NCBI RefSeq assembly: GCF_958298935.1
Contig: NC_084940.1
Location: 8,400,001-8,464,000, forward strand
Direction: 5' to 3'
Source of the DNA: Phragmites australis
Lineage: Eukaryota; Streptophyta; Magnoliopsida; Poales; Poaceae
DNA length: 64,000 nt
The position numbers and the translations under genes were made by a program. Below the pieces are notes generated by a model. The model was not told the origin of the DNA. It saw only the letters and a program-made list of their open reading frames with translations, and ran no database searches. This document shows, piece after piece, positions 44,833 through 56,994 of this stretch. Positions within the stretch are counted from its first letter, which is position 1. Every line of letters starts with the position of its first letter.

Positions 44833-46260
44833 TTAGACATCAACTATCATCGCTCCCCTGGTTCGCCCCGTCTCGGCCTCCCTATCGATTGTGCTCCTCC
44901 CTTTGTCAGTCTCTCCTCTACTCTTTCTAGTTTTAGCCCGAGGGAGACCAGTCGCCGGTGGTGGCTGTTGTGGGTTAGTCTTTGACAATATATCCAGGCA
45001 TGCCGGACGATGAATGCGTGATCAGTGTTTTCAGTGGCTATTGGTGAGTATGTGTGTGTATGTCGAAAGAACTTAAGAACACCAAGATTTATCTAGGTTC
45101 AGACGTCTCTCAGAATAATAGTCATATGCCATATGTATTTTCTTATGAGTTGGACAATGAACTTCTCCAGAATCCTTTTTACAAGCCCGGTCCTCCCCCT
45201 TTATATAGTAGAAGGTGAAGTGTTACCTTAAATTGATGCAGGTAACGATAAACTCGTATATGAGTACTTTTATCCTGCTGATACTGGAGATGGCTAGAAG
45301 TAGAGATCGAATGTCTGAGCTAGTCCTAGTGATGCCTTATGGGCAATGGTGCCATTGATCTTTTGTTTTACTAATATCTTTCTATTGCGTTTGAAAACTT
45401 TGTTACTAAGTAGACATGGTACTCAAAACAAGGTTTGTAATACTCTATTCATATCTTGTGATAAAACCATATTATAAATGGTATATGCTGTGATCTTGAG
45501 CTTTGTTGAGCATATATTGGGACTGTCGAAATTACTTTTGTTTTAATCGACTTAATTGTCTATTAAGTCGAGTGTAATTTGATCGGTTCTGACACTCTAG
45601 CTTTCATCTTGTCAGTTGTTAGCTGTTTATGCTGCAGGGTTAACCACATGTGGACTTTACATTTGGCTTCGACCTTGGCTTTCCAAACCAAATTCGCTTT
45701 TGTGTTCCGATGGATAGTTAACTCATTGAGAGGATGGTGTTGTTGTAGAGTTGGAGCTGCTACGTTGATGGAGGTCTAGCGGAGCTCGAAAATGATGACA
45801 CGAGGCATGGCTCATTCTTATAGTGCTAGTTGTCGCCGTAGACGCAAACGTGATGACATCGAGGTAGTGATTAAGGTCCTCTACAGGAAGACAGAGTTGT
45901 TTGCCGCTAGAATGACAAGCTCGACAATGTTGATCTACTTTGGACTGTTTTTTAGCTGTTTTTTGAGTGTTGTGCAAGCCGTGTTATTTTTAGTTGTTCT
46001 ATCGCCTGTGGTTGAGCATTTTAGCTAATTTTTCCTCAAATTAATCATGCAGTTATAAGGTTTTTTAGTCTAATTTTTCTCATAAACTGAATCAACTCTT
46101 TTCTTCTATAATAAAATCGGCGGAACTCGTGACATCCTTTCGAAAAAGAAAAATCATCTGTCCCTCGAATAGGCAAACTAACAGCTCCAGCAAGTTTAGC
46201 ATGATTCGCGACTATACATGATCATACTGCATGCTTAAGAATTGGACTTATCCAGTAATC
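44833..46260. other. intergenic with LTR-like remnant at about 44980-45430
   Basis: 45098-45160 reads TTTATCTAGGTTCAGACGTC then TCTCAGAATAATAGTCATATGC, the same kind of LTR text as at 34216-34262 and 58628-58680. A short frame at 45792-46028 has a hydrophobic stretch but no family match. Confidence 0.4.
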
Positions 46261-47945
46261 TTGGAAGAGAGAAAAGGCTGACCAAATCTTGATCGACCTG
46301 CAGCTGCAGGCTGCGACGTCGACGCCAATTAATGAGGAGCCGAGCAACGCTTCAACGGCTCCCCGCGCCTGCTCAGACGCCGGAACGTACCGATCGCGCC
46401 GCGTCCTCGAGATCACGCCCCGCGATCTCGATTCCGATCCGCGCGCGCGGAGCCAAGCGGCCCGCGCATCCGCTGATGCGCGCGCGCGCGTGCCTGGCTG
46501 TGCTCCCGTGACCATCTGCCAGCCTCTCTAGGAGTAGTCCACTACTGCCATCTTCCACGGTGCCTGACGCATTGTTGTACTCGCACTCTTTGCCCGGCCG
46601 TTCCCTGCGTCCTTTGAGAGAGCACCAGCGGGCAACCGGCTGGTCGGGGCAGTACAGCAAGAACACATTTGATTCGAAACCTGAAAAAAAACCCGTCCCA
46701 GCCTTGAAACGCCTAACGAGCAAAAAAAAAAAAGATCGTCCTCGGCCTCGACCCCGGCGGGGACCCGCGGGCGCGGCGGAGGGAGCGGCGGTGACGCGGT
46801 GAGTTGCGACGGGCGCGAGCAGGATGCGGGAGCGACTGCAGGCACAACGAAGGGAGCGACGTCGTGCGGGGCGGGCTAGCCTTCTGGCCTACTACAGACG
46901 GGCCGTGCTTTTCGAACGCCGACCCAAACCCACATCAGGTCCTCAACCCGGACACCCGTGGGGCAAAACTTGCCCCATCCCCACCCCACCGGGTGTAAAA
47001 CTGGCGAGGACTCGGCCCGGCCTGTGCAGTTGCCAGCCTTACTCCCTACTGCATGCTTTCCTCTGCGCGCACAGGAGTGAAAGAAAAAGGCACCGACTGC
47101 TCTGCTGAACTAGCTTGCCCTTTCGCGTGATTCGTCCGCGGCCCTGCACGCAGGCCAGTGGCTGAGAGCTGCAACCGCAGAAAAGCAGACACGGGTGACG
47201 GGGGTGTGAGGCGAAGTCCACTCATCACTCTCGCTACCGGACGATGCTCGAAACAAACTCCGCCGATCCTTTTTGCCTTTTCTTGTTCCTTCCCGCGCAG
47301 ATCGATCGTGGCCCCCGGCCGGGCACCTTGGCAGTGGCGACACGAGCGTCCTCGAGCCTGCCACCGTCTTGTCGCGCTCCGGGCCACGGCTTTAGACGAT
47401 TCTTTCTGCCTACTGAGACAACGGTGCCTGATCGATTGCTTTTGTAAAAGCTTTAGATTATTTTGCCTGTGCTGCGTGCTCTGTTGCAGCTGGTTGTCTC
47501 TTCTGCGTTCTGCTCTCCTTCGGTGCCATGGGCACTCCCCTCATGCTATTTTTGAGCACCTCACTGTCTTCCCCTCTTGCGCTATGACCCCTGCAGTTCT
47601 CCCATCGATCGTGGCCACCCCGCACTTTCCTATGCATGAAACCTCTCCTTTCGTAAGGACGGCAGGTGGATGGCACGAATGGTGCTTGTCTGTGTGAGTG
47701 CGTGTAGATTTCATGAGGGGTTGCAGGTTGCCTTTGTTATGGGCTTATGGCCACTGAAAATTTGCCTATGGCAACATTTCAAGACAAAGAAAATTTGCCT
47801 ATGGCCAGAATGCGAGCCCCACCCTCTTCAGCTATACATTGTCTCATGCATGACGAAAAAAAAGGCTTCCTGCGGAGGTCTCGAAAACAGGACTAAATGT
47901 TTCGACATGCTAGCGTCCCTATGGACTAGCTGACAGATCACAGAG
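46261..47945. other. GC-rich intergenic, no supported gene
   Basis: Many overlapping frames without domains. A GCGCGCGCG run lies near 46478-46489. 46920-47010 has CCCAAACCCACATCAGG and CACCCGTGGGGCAAAACTTG, resembling decayed hAT-like ends. Frame 47158-47697 (+) has a Cys/Leu-rich stretch but is not recognised. Confidence 0.4.
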
Positions 47946-47950
47946 TAAGG

Positions 47951-48190
47951 GTAGGTTTGTTTCAGCTGAGTGTTCTGAAAAGAAGCTAGTTAATTATGGA
48001 TTATAAAATTTTTGATAGGTATTTTAGTAAAGTAGACTTTTATAATATGTGAAAAGCTAAGAAAACCAATTTTTTAGATTCCCACAATCCAACAAGTGGA
48101 TTGTAAAAAGCTATAACAAAAAACTATTTGTTTGCTTCAGTTTCGAATTGTAAAAACTAAAATTCATGATCCGAAACTGAAATAAACATG
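47951..48190. mobile_element. probable MITE, about 240 bp
   Basis: The left end GTAGGTTTGTTTCAGCTGAG and the right end GAAACTGAAATAAACATGC form an imperfect inverted repeat (GTAGGTTTGTTTCAG against GCATGTTTATTTCAG). AT-rich inside with the further inverted word TTGTAAAAA(G/C). No ORF. Confidence 0.55.
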
Positions 48191-48359
48191 CTCTGAAGAG
48201 GATAAATTAGGACAAGAGACACATATTTTTTTTATCTACAACATCCACTAGAATAAATATCGTCTTAAACTATAATATGGTCTTAACCCTTCACACCTTG
48301 TTCTTAAAGAAACCATAAAAGGCCAGACTTATCATGTGTGACAATGCCAAGGGCGGATC

Positions 48360-48716
48360 AAGGCCTAAGGCTATCTCCAACAGATACTTTAAAAATTTAT
48401 CCCTTATAATATTATTACAGCAGCCTTTAACACTATTACAACATCTCCTATTTTTTTTATCTCCAACAGCTACCCTATTTACTACATTCTATTACTCTTA
48501 TTTTCCATTAAGTCTCACATGCATCCACTGCAAACAGTGATGCGGGTAGCTCTAGACGTGCCGCAAATATGCCGCTCTGCGCTCGCGTCCTCATCACTGT
48601 AGCAAGCATGTAACGATCGATAACAATTCTGCTGGAGCTTTTTACGGACACTGAGATCCCGTATCCTTTTCTTATAGCACTAGATAACGTATTCGCTGGA
48701 GCTACCCTAAGCCCCT
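48360..48716. mobile_element. probable MITE, about 350 bp, GGCTATCTCCAAC-type ends
   Basis: The left end CCTAAGGCTATCTCCAACAG and the right end CTGGAGCTACCCTAAGCCCC are inverted repeats of about 23 bp. The interior repeats CATCTCC/ATCTCCAACAGC. No ORF. Similar words at 50493-50508 (AGCAACTCCAACTTAT) suggest another relative. Confidence 0.6.
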
Positions 48717-48719
48717 TAA

Positions 48720-51000
48720 TGGCTGCCACACCCTTGTACCCGCCCCCTCCTTAAGCCTCTCTATTTTTTGCAAGAGAAGACAGAGAGGAGGGATAAGAAG
48801 AAGCCCCCTACAAGTTTTCATTGGGTCTGCCACTGGCTAATGTCATGTGGATCACAGCGATGATAAATTCTAAATTATGAAATTTTGCAGTGGTGTAAGA
48901 TATTATAAATAGTTCGCTATATTGTTAGAGACTCTCTTAACACAACCTGATCATGTTAGAGCTGCCATGTAGCTGGGTGGTGCATTAGCAACAAGAAACC
49001 ACGCGTGCATTCACCCACACTGGCATCATTGCTCTTCTATAATCATCCAGGCGCACACACGAACGGCCCGGTCTCCATCACATGCCGCGCAGCCGCTAGC
49101 GTAGTGGCCGTGGACGCCAGCTCGGCCTCGACATGGGATGACTCGTGACCGAGATTAGTTTACCCTGATTGCCTAATAATTGCGAGGCGCACTTACTATA
49201 CATCTAGTGCAGCTAATGACTGATCTGTTGGCCAGTCAAATGCCAAGTCTATTCTTGCAGGTTATTGGAATGTCTCGAGGAAGATGCTGAGGGATAGGCT
49301 CCAATTCGTGTTGTTTAACACCTTACAGAGCATTATTGATCTTTTCGGATCAGTAGTGAAGAACAGAGGAAAGGGACGTGTTCGATTTCGGGCTTCGATT
49401 GTTCTAAAAAGACTTGGGACGTGATCCAACTAATCCATGCAATTTGTAACTTGGACTATCCCTAACCATTTTTCTTTTATTTCATTTTCTTTTTGTGGTT
49501 TCTATTTTTTTTCTATCCATCTCTAACAGCTTTTTTTTTAAGGAATCATGAAGTGAAAAAAATGATCTTTAAAATCTTTTTATGACGAGAACTATGAGAA
49601 GAAACCGTTAAACCTGAAGAGATTCTAGCATTTGAAGAAAAGCCATTGAAAATAGTCTAACAAAAACAGAAGCAGAAGTTACGGGAAACCACCTCACGCT
49701 TAACGGATTAGTGGAGTCGTGGAAGTACAACTCCTCTTAACAGGGTTCAAAAGCATGATGCACGTTATTTATACAGGCGAGTCCTTTCGACGATTAAACT
49801 TATAGGTGTATAATAAATCTGAGTGCGAGTGTAGATTCCACCGCTTGCACTCACGAGCGGGTGCATGTAGAGTAGTGTATGCGTACATTCCGTTGTAGAA
49901 AAAAAAAATAGCAGAGGCTACGCAGATCCATAATGGAGCGGCCAAAATCATGGCTTTGCAAAGATATTCCACTAAAATACAGAAACTCTGGAGCACTAGC
50001 TCCAATAGTCAAATCCTGCCTTTTTGAAGACAGATCTTCCGCACCGTTTAGTCCAAATTTGCTCTTAACCGCCCGTTGTGATGCTGCTAATCAGAATTTG
50101 CCTCGTATAGTCAGACGCGCACTAAATCTTTATTTATGAAGCTTAGCGAATCTAATATTAGGCGGGAATTGCTATTTTGGGATTTGAAACCACACACTCA
50201 AACAACCTATACTCGATTCACTGTTTTAATAATTACGCTAAAAAGAGTCCCCCCCCCCCATTTTCACATGAAAAGAAGTAAACATAAAATCGTATCCTTG
50301 AACAGTACCATGTCATAAACAACGGAATCGGTAAAATCCAGCTAAAATCACCATTTTTTATAAAAAATTGCCACAAATACGCAAACTCCCATAATAGTCA
50401 AACTTGTTAGTATCATGTAGTTTAGATGTCTGCTCACCGTAAAAAAAAAATGAATGACAGCAGGAGCTATGTTGCTCATGGTACATCCTAGGAGCAACTC
50501 CAACTTATAGAACCCACCACGGTTCTTTTTACGGTGGTGGATTTTTCTTTGTGAAAATTGCTACTACATAGTACAATGAATAGTACTAGAGGCAGCTCTA
50601 AGGTGGACCCCACCTCTTCTGCACTCATATTCCACTTCTGGATCCCCTTTAGTAGCGCCTTCCTCCCCTCCACCATTGCTATCCCGCCACCACGTTGCCG
50701 GATTTGCGAGCTCCTTCGTGAAACAGCCAGATTCAAAGGAGATGACACTGACGACCTCATCCCCCACTTCCACACCGACATATTCGAAGGAGATGGCAAC
50801 TAACGACCAAGCCCTCCTCACATCATCCCGCACCAAGCTGCTGAGGAAGGCAACATCATCTCATCTAGCCAGGGCGGCGTTAGTGCGTCAATTCGGTGGC
50901 GACAACCTTGCCCTTCACACATCCAGATCTGAAGGAAGTGGCAGCCACGAACCCCATGCCTCGTATCTATTTGCGCCTCCCCAACACGTGCCACCCAACG
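48720..51000. other. intergenic, no supported gene
   Basis: AT-rich with short frames; 50558-50803 and 50564-50836 overlap on opposite strands without a domain. 49800-49912 has a GAGTGCGAGTGTAGATTCC / CGCTTGCACTCACGAGC palindromic region followed by an A-run, possibly a small element. Confidence 0.4.
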
Positions 51001-51187
51001 TGTAGCGAAAATGACCCTATTAGATCATAATTATGATTTGATAACTAATGACAATATAGTCATTGTGACTTAACATGTTTGTCAAGAATATATGTTAGTA
51101 GGTCTCATGGATGCAATATATCAAAAGACCACCGTAGTCAGGACAAAGTTTGATTGAATTGGAAAAGTTTCAAGAAGATTTGATCTC

Positions 51188-51620
51188 ACCGGATGGTCCG
51201 GTGTTTAGGGGTTGAACTCATCGGAGTATTTGTCAAGAGACAAAGTGAAGGCTGATGTCTTCACCGAATTGTTCGGTGCTCTGTGTGTTGAACTCACCGG
51301 AGTGTTTCTGATAAAGGGGGAGAAGGATAAGGACCTCACCGGATAGTCCGGTGATCTGCACTGGGTAACACCGGAGTATTTCCTGTAGAGAAGAATGCAA
51401 GTGTAGAAGACTGAAGATCAACCCACCGGATGGTCCGAAATTTAGTTTGTGCACACCAAATTATAGCACCGGAGCATTTCTTACGAGACGACTGCAAGTG
51501 TTGAAAAATGAAGAACAACATACTAGGAGGTTCGGTGCTCTGAAGATGAATGCACCAGAGTATTACACAGAGAGGCCGCTCGAATAACTCAAGATAACTC
51601 ACAAAATGGTCCGATGATAT
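51188..51620. repeat. degenerate CACCGGATGGTCCGGTG array in the 5' LTR copy
   Basis: CACCGGATGGTCCGGTG (51188), CACCGGATAGTCCGGTG (51338) and CCACCGGATGGTCCG (51424), with CTCACCGGAGTGTTTCTGAT-type text between them, at irregular spacing of about 80-150 bp. The same pattern appears in the 3' copy at 52990-53560. Confidence 0.85.
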
Positions 51621-52989
51621 ATTTGAAGGCACACCAAAGTCTCTCTTTCTTATGAGCAATCGACATGGTTTATTAGTTATAAGTTTCTTTCATGGCACTA
51701 GTTTCACAATTGATATCTTTTATATGACATGATCCAATCTATATGATAAATCTTCATTGTTATTAATAACAAGTATGTATATCTCGCAAGTATTCAATAC
51801 TTATATGCACACATTTAGAGGGAGTATATCTTATGTGTAGTGATTTTGAGACTAACGTGTGTTGCTATACATATCTTTTATAGTCTCATGGAGAAATCAA
51901 CACGCCCTCGGAGGTATACAATGCTTAAATGCTTCAATTGATACCATTGTTAATTCATTTCTATATTTAAGCTACCTCCATGCATGATATGACTTAAATT
52001 TTCTACCTCTATTTATTGTCCAGATGTGCATATATTACTACATTCGTACAAATGATATTCATAAGTGAGTCTCATTATATGTATACATGCATAAAGGGGG
52101 AGTTTAGATTATATCATGTGAGTTTCATGCATTATGATTCTTGTTTGTCTTTTTCAAACGATATCAATGTCTCGTATCCTTACAATTGGTATATCTTTTT
52201 AATTGGTATCATTTTATTAGATCATGATTTATGAAGCTCTCTCCCATGTGCTCTAACGCTTTTCCTCGAGTTCAACATATGTTTGTAGCCCTTTTTGAGA
52301 CTGTTGATAAAAGGAGAAAAGTTTGATGACCAAATCAAGAAGCAAGATACAAGATGTCTAAGAATGCCGAAGTTGACAAAGGGGGAGAAGAAGAAGATAC
52401 AAGAAGCAATATGAGACACATAAAGGGAGAGAAGTTCTTGCATGTGTCGATCAAGGGAGATAGTGGCAATGGAGAAAGAGGGAACCACAACAAAAGTTTG
52501 ATGACCAAAGCAAGAAACATGATATAAGATGTCTAGGAATGCCAAAGTTGACAAAGGAGGAGAAGAAGAAGATACAATAAGCAACATGAGGCACCTATGT
52601 TGACAAAAGGGGAGAAGTTATTGCATGAGCCGATCAATGGAGATAGTGGCAATGGAGAAAAGGGAGCCACAACGAAAGGGGACTAAATGGTAAGAACATG
52701 TATCCAAACATTGTGGTATGAGTTTATGCTCTTTAGGACTAGTATCATTTATCATTTGCCACTTGTGTTTGGTTATGTTGTTATCAATTATCAAAAAGGG
52801 GAAGGTTGTAGCAAAAATGACCATATTAGACTATGATTGTGATTTTGGTGATTAATGATAATATAGTCATTGGGACTAACATGCTTGCCAAGAATATATA
52901 TTAGCAGGTCTCATGGATACAATACATTAAGAAGGCAACGTAGTCGGGATAAAGTTTGATTAAATTGAAAAAGTCCTAAGTAGATTTGA

Positions 52990-53560
52990 CCTCACCGGAT
53001 GGTTCGGTATTCAGGGGTTAAACTCACAAGAGTATTTTGTCCAGATGTAAAGTGAAGGATGATGACTTCATTGGATGGTCTGGTGCTCTCTGTGTTGAAC
53101 TCACCGGAGTGTTTCTGATAAAGGGGGAGAATGCTGAGAACCTCACCGGATAGTGCGGCGATCTGCACTGGGTAACACCGGAGTATTTCTTGTAGAGAAG
53201 AATACAAGTGTAGACGATTGAAGATCAACCCACCGGACGGTCTGATGCTTGGTTTGTGCACATCGGATTATAGCACCGAAGCATTTCTTGCAGAGACGAC
53301 TGCAAGCGTTGAAGAATGAAGAACAACCCATCGGAAGGTCTGGCACTTTGAAGATGAATGCATCAGAACATTTTACACAGGGAGATTGTAAAAGCTCGGA
53401 TGACTCAAGATAACTCACCGGAAGGTCCGATGGTGGATTTGAAGGCATACCGAAGTGTCCGGCGTTCATAGAGGTATCGAGTGGAGTTCCAAGGGCTAGT
53501 TTCTAAGGTTGTACTCACCGAATGATCTGGTGTTAGTACTACTGTTCTCACCGGATTATC
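52990..53560. repeat. degenerate CACCGGATGGTCCGGTG array in the 3' LTR
   Basis: CTCACCGGATGGTTCGGTAT (52991), CTCACCGGATAGTGCGGCG (53142), CCACCGGACGGTCTGATG (53231) and CACCGGATTATCCGGTG (53549). Homologous to the array at 51188-51620 with further units on the right. Confidence 0.85.
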
Positions 53561-54445
53561 CGGTGTTAATAGCTTTTCTCAGTCATTGGAAAAACGGCTA
53601 ATTGGCAGGTTTGAAGCTATAAATACTCCTCCACTCAGTCATTTGAAGGTGTGGCATGCTGTCGGAGTCCAGAGAAGTCTATATATATCTAAGAAGATAT
53701 CCAAGCTATAAAAGTGCTTAAAGTAATCATCCAATGCAATTAAACACAAGATTAGAGAGTGATTAATGTTTCTAGGGCTAGAGTGAGTTGTAGCTAGGTG
53801 CTGCAGCTTGAAGAAGTAATCAATGAGTGACCCTACCTTGTACCGAGAGGTACATCGATACCTTGAAGTCTTGGTGACTCGTTGACATCTTGGGCCTTAG
53901 TGGGCTAAGCTTGTTGACCCTCCGACTTGGTGATGAGCGGCGGCAAGACACGTATATAGGGACGCACGGACCCTTGCCTTGGTGGCTCAAGCTCCGAAGT
54001 GATCACGACGGCAAGTGGCCAGAAGAGAGGCTAGTGGCGAGACATTGTCTTGGTGGTTTGGTGGCTTATTTGGCTTGAGACCTTATCTTTGTGGTTTGGT
54101 GGCTCAAGAGTCATGATCGGGTATTGACCAGGAGCATATCTTTGGTGTAGCTCTAACGTAGGCTAGAGATGACATTCATGCCATCGATACCACAAGATAA
54201 AAACCTATTGTGTAGAGTTTGTCTCTCTACCTTATTTATGTTTCTGTATTTACATATTTGAAATTTACCTTGCTAGAGTAAGTTGCAAGCTTTTTGAGCA
54301 GTAGAGTAGACACACTAGATGAACATAGAACACATTTAGATAAAAATTGAGATAGATTTATCTTGTGAAGTTTTTGGAACCAATTTGGTTTAGATTTCTA
54401 AATGTCCTAATTCATTCCCCTCTTAGGACATCATCGTTCCTCACA

Positions 54446-55213
54446 CAATGACAGTATCCTCGTTGTCGTTGTCAAGCTATTCCCTACCTCCTGCTTCACA
54501 TTGTCAAGTGAAGGGAATCGATGGTGGCAATTCCACCTACCGACTTGTTGTGGCTTGCAGGAGAGTAGAGAGAAGAGAGATACTTTTTTTATTTCGTGTA
54601 GTCAGGCTTAAGCATGGGGGCGACTTTAGTTGTATTTTGCACAATGTATAGCCTAGATCTTAGGAGACTTAGGATCGAGTTTTACTCACATTGGAGACGC
54701 CCTAATGAGTCTGCATGGTGCGGTGTTGTTCGTTCCCCGCCATGCGTCGGACTTTTGTTAACCCAACTAGATTAGGGTTTGATTGGTTAACCACATGAGA
54801 GGAATCTGGTTTGGCAGATGCATATAATCTTACAGAAAAATATGTTTAATTATCCGTATATATTGTTTTAGTCTAACCTGACAGATACAAATATATGCTT
54901 GTAGTCAAGCCAAACATATATCTGCTCATACAGACATGCCCACTTGTCAGTGTTATAAAATCACATTTATATAAGAAACCAATCATCATCTCAACTTTTA
55001 CATTTACTCATGTATCCTCAGATTCGATCAATAAATAGCACAGTCTATACATACAAACTAAATATTTTTTTTTCAATAAATATAAATCTATTCAATCCGC
55101 TTCCCACAAACTACGTATACAATTCATACAGACCATCCGAACAACCGATTTCACCCTAGTTTTTGGGCCGGTAAGGATTCTCGTGGGCTGGTCGGTCTAT
55201 CGCGCTCCGGCTA
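54446..55213. promoter_or_regulatory. 5' flank of the AdoMetDC gene
   Basis: 54446-54780 is nondescript with a weak frame at 54448-54651. 54780-55150 is AT-rich. No other gene. The core promoter begins near the TATA box at 55214. Confidence 0.4.
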
Positions 55214-55223
55214 CTATAAATAG
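55214..55223 (+). promoter_or_regulatory. TATA box of the AdoMetDC gene
   Basis: CTATAAATAG followed by a C-rich leader (CGCCTGCCGCTACCGCC), a good transcription-start context. Confidence 0.8.
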
Positions 55224-55422
55224 CGGCGCCTGCCGCTACCGCCACCAACGCCTCCCCATCCCGAACCCACCCCTCCCTCCTTGGAAATCGCCTCGCAGAG
55301 CAAGCCGCCCGCCTCGCCATTCTTTTCTCTGTGCCTCCCCCCCTCTCTGGTTGCCGGTTGGTCATTTCTTCCAGGGAGACCGCTGCCCTCGGCGCCTCTG
55401 GCGGTCTCGTTCTTGAACAAAC

Positions 55423-56535
55423 GTGAGTTCATCTTTTCGTTCTTGCTCGCGCTACTATGCTCACGTCGTGCTCGTGCTAGCCTTGCCTGGACTCTGCTGG
55501 AAAGAATGGCGGATGTCTTGCTTTCGTCTCTAGCCCTTGGTTAGGTTCTTGAGGGCGCTTTTGGGTACGAGAGGGATTGGCTCTGTCCAGGCGCGGGATT
55601 TAGGTCTCGTTCTCTTCACCTGTCTGTGTGAGGCGTCGGGAAATGCTATTTATTTATTTATTTTTCTTAGGGAACGGGGCATTAGATTGGATCTTGGCAG
55701 GAGGAAGATGGGGGGAATTATTCGCGCGTCTGTAACTCGTTTCGTTTCGTTTCTTTGTCGCGGTTCTCAATGCCTTAGAAGCAACCATTTTTGTTTTTGC
55801 GGGGAACATCTACCTTCCATAGTTTATTTCGATTTCATGTAAATTTCGAGAAGGACCAGCGGTTGATTTCGCGGGCATGCTTTTCTTGCTGTACGTTTTG
55901 CAAAAAAAGAATTCAGGTTCTTGGTCTTAATCTTTCTTGAGCTATTCTTTGCAAGGCACTGGGTCCCGGGCTCCTTGTCCTCGTTTGTTCATACAATACC
56001 TTTTAATGATTAATTAATATTCCGCTGCAAGAAATTACAAATTGATCTGGTATGTACTTTAGGCAAAATACAAATGGAAGCATTGTTTCCCCGAAGAAAA
56101 ATGCATAATTAACGAAGAAACAAACAGTCATGCTGCTTTTTATGATGGAACAATGGTGTAAACTACAAGAAACTATTTAATCGGTTTCGATGATACCAAT
56201 TAGGATGGAGTTAGCCTTCTTGCTTCATTTCAATTATTTAATTACAGACATTAATTAATCTTTTTGTGGAAAGTTCTAAGGGGTTCATGGTCTGATGCCT
56301 ATAAATTACCTGTTGTACCTCTGCCGTAATTGTGTGCCTGTCGCAACATCTTGCTACTTTGTTGTTTCCACTTCAAGTGTAATTGTTTTAGCATCTAAAC
56401 TAAATTTTAGACTTGCAAATATTTTGCGTACATCAGCATATGTTACTTTGGATCCTAATAATAGCTTCAGTTCTGCTGTTGCTCCCTAAGAAAACCAAAC
56501 TATTTAGGTTACTTACTCTATGTTTTGATCAACAG
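55423..56535 (+). other. 5'-UTR intron of the AdoMetDC gene (1113 bp)
   Basis: Donor GTGAGTTC after GAACAAAC and acceptor TTTTGATCAACAG before TTTAAAAAAGGG. T-rich 5' part, as in plant leader introns that raise expression. Plant AdoMetDC genes usually have an intron here. Confidence 0.7.
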
Positions 56536-56558
56536 TTTAAAAAAGGGGACATTTGTTG

Positions 56559-56567
56559 ATGCTCTAA
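56559..56567 (+). CDS. tiny uORF (Met-Leu-stop) of the AdoMetDC leader
   Basis: ATG CTC TAA. Its last base is also the A of the next ATG, the one-base overlap between tiny and small uORF known for plant AdoMetDC mRNAs. In the known system the tiny uORF is favoured when polyamines are low and steers ribosomes past the small uORF. Confidence 0.9.
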   Translation: ML

Positions 56568-56822
56568 TGGAGTCGAAAGGTGGCAAGAAGTCTAGTAGTA
56601 GTAAATCCATGTACGAAGCTCCCCTTGGTTACAAGATTGAGGACGTTCGCCCTGCCGGAGGAATCAAGAAGTTCCAGTCTGCTGCCTACTCCAACGTAAG
56701 CATGAACAGTTTAATCAACATAGTTCTTAACGGACATGTGCTCATTGATGCATTTCATACTCTGGTTTCTAATGCTTCTTTGGTTGATGTTTTGTTTTCA
56801 GTGCGTCCGCAAGCCATCCTGA
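56567..56822 (+). CDS. small uORF encoding the polyamine-responsive AdoMetDC leader peptide (49 aa, spliced)
   Basis: Exons 56567-56695 (43 codons) and 56802-56822 (CVRKPS plus TGA), joined in phase 0 across a 106-bp GT-AG intron. The peptide runs MESKGGKKSSSSKSMYEAPL through IEDVRPAGGIKKFQSAAYSN to CVRKPS. This is the strongly conserved plant AdoMetDC uORF, whose translation represses the main frame when polyamines are high; the C-terminal residues are the most conserved part. The stop lies 172 nt before the main ATG. If the intron is kept, the last six residues are replaced by an unrelated tail running to about 56926. Confidence 0.93.
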
Positions 56823-56994
56823 TAATTCCTTCACATGCAATTCGCCGTAGAGTAGGATTTTACTGCTATTTTTATCTCCTTTTGTTTCGAAAGTTCTCCC
56901 TGGCTGGCTGCCTTCTCTGCTACTGAACCATCAATCTCTTTCCTTCGATCTCTTGTTCCCTCTCCCACCTCTCTTCCTTGCAACACATCATCCA

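Larger units (their letters stand above)
51001..54445 (+). mobile_element. internally deleted Ty1/copia-like retrotransposon
   Basis: The 3' LTR, 52807-54445 (1639 bp), starts TGTAGCAAAAATGACC directly after a polypurine tract (CAAAAAGGGGAAGGT) and ends CTCTTAGGACATCATCG...CACA. A 5' copy starts at 51001 (TGTAGCGAAAATGACC) and can be aligned for about 650 bp before it changes into internal 3'-region text (GACAAAGGGGGAGAAGAAGA repeats, 52370-52620). No gag or pol remains. Flanks CAACG (50996-51000) and CAATG (54446-54450) may be the target duplication with one change. Both LTR copies carry the CACCGGATGGTCCGGTG-type repeats (51188-51620 and 52990-53560). Confidence 0.75.

Noticed and set aside
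46222..47697. Possible gene in the GC-rich stretch with many frames
   Set aside because: No domain, no consistent splice chain and no codon signal in any frame.
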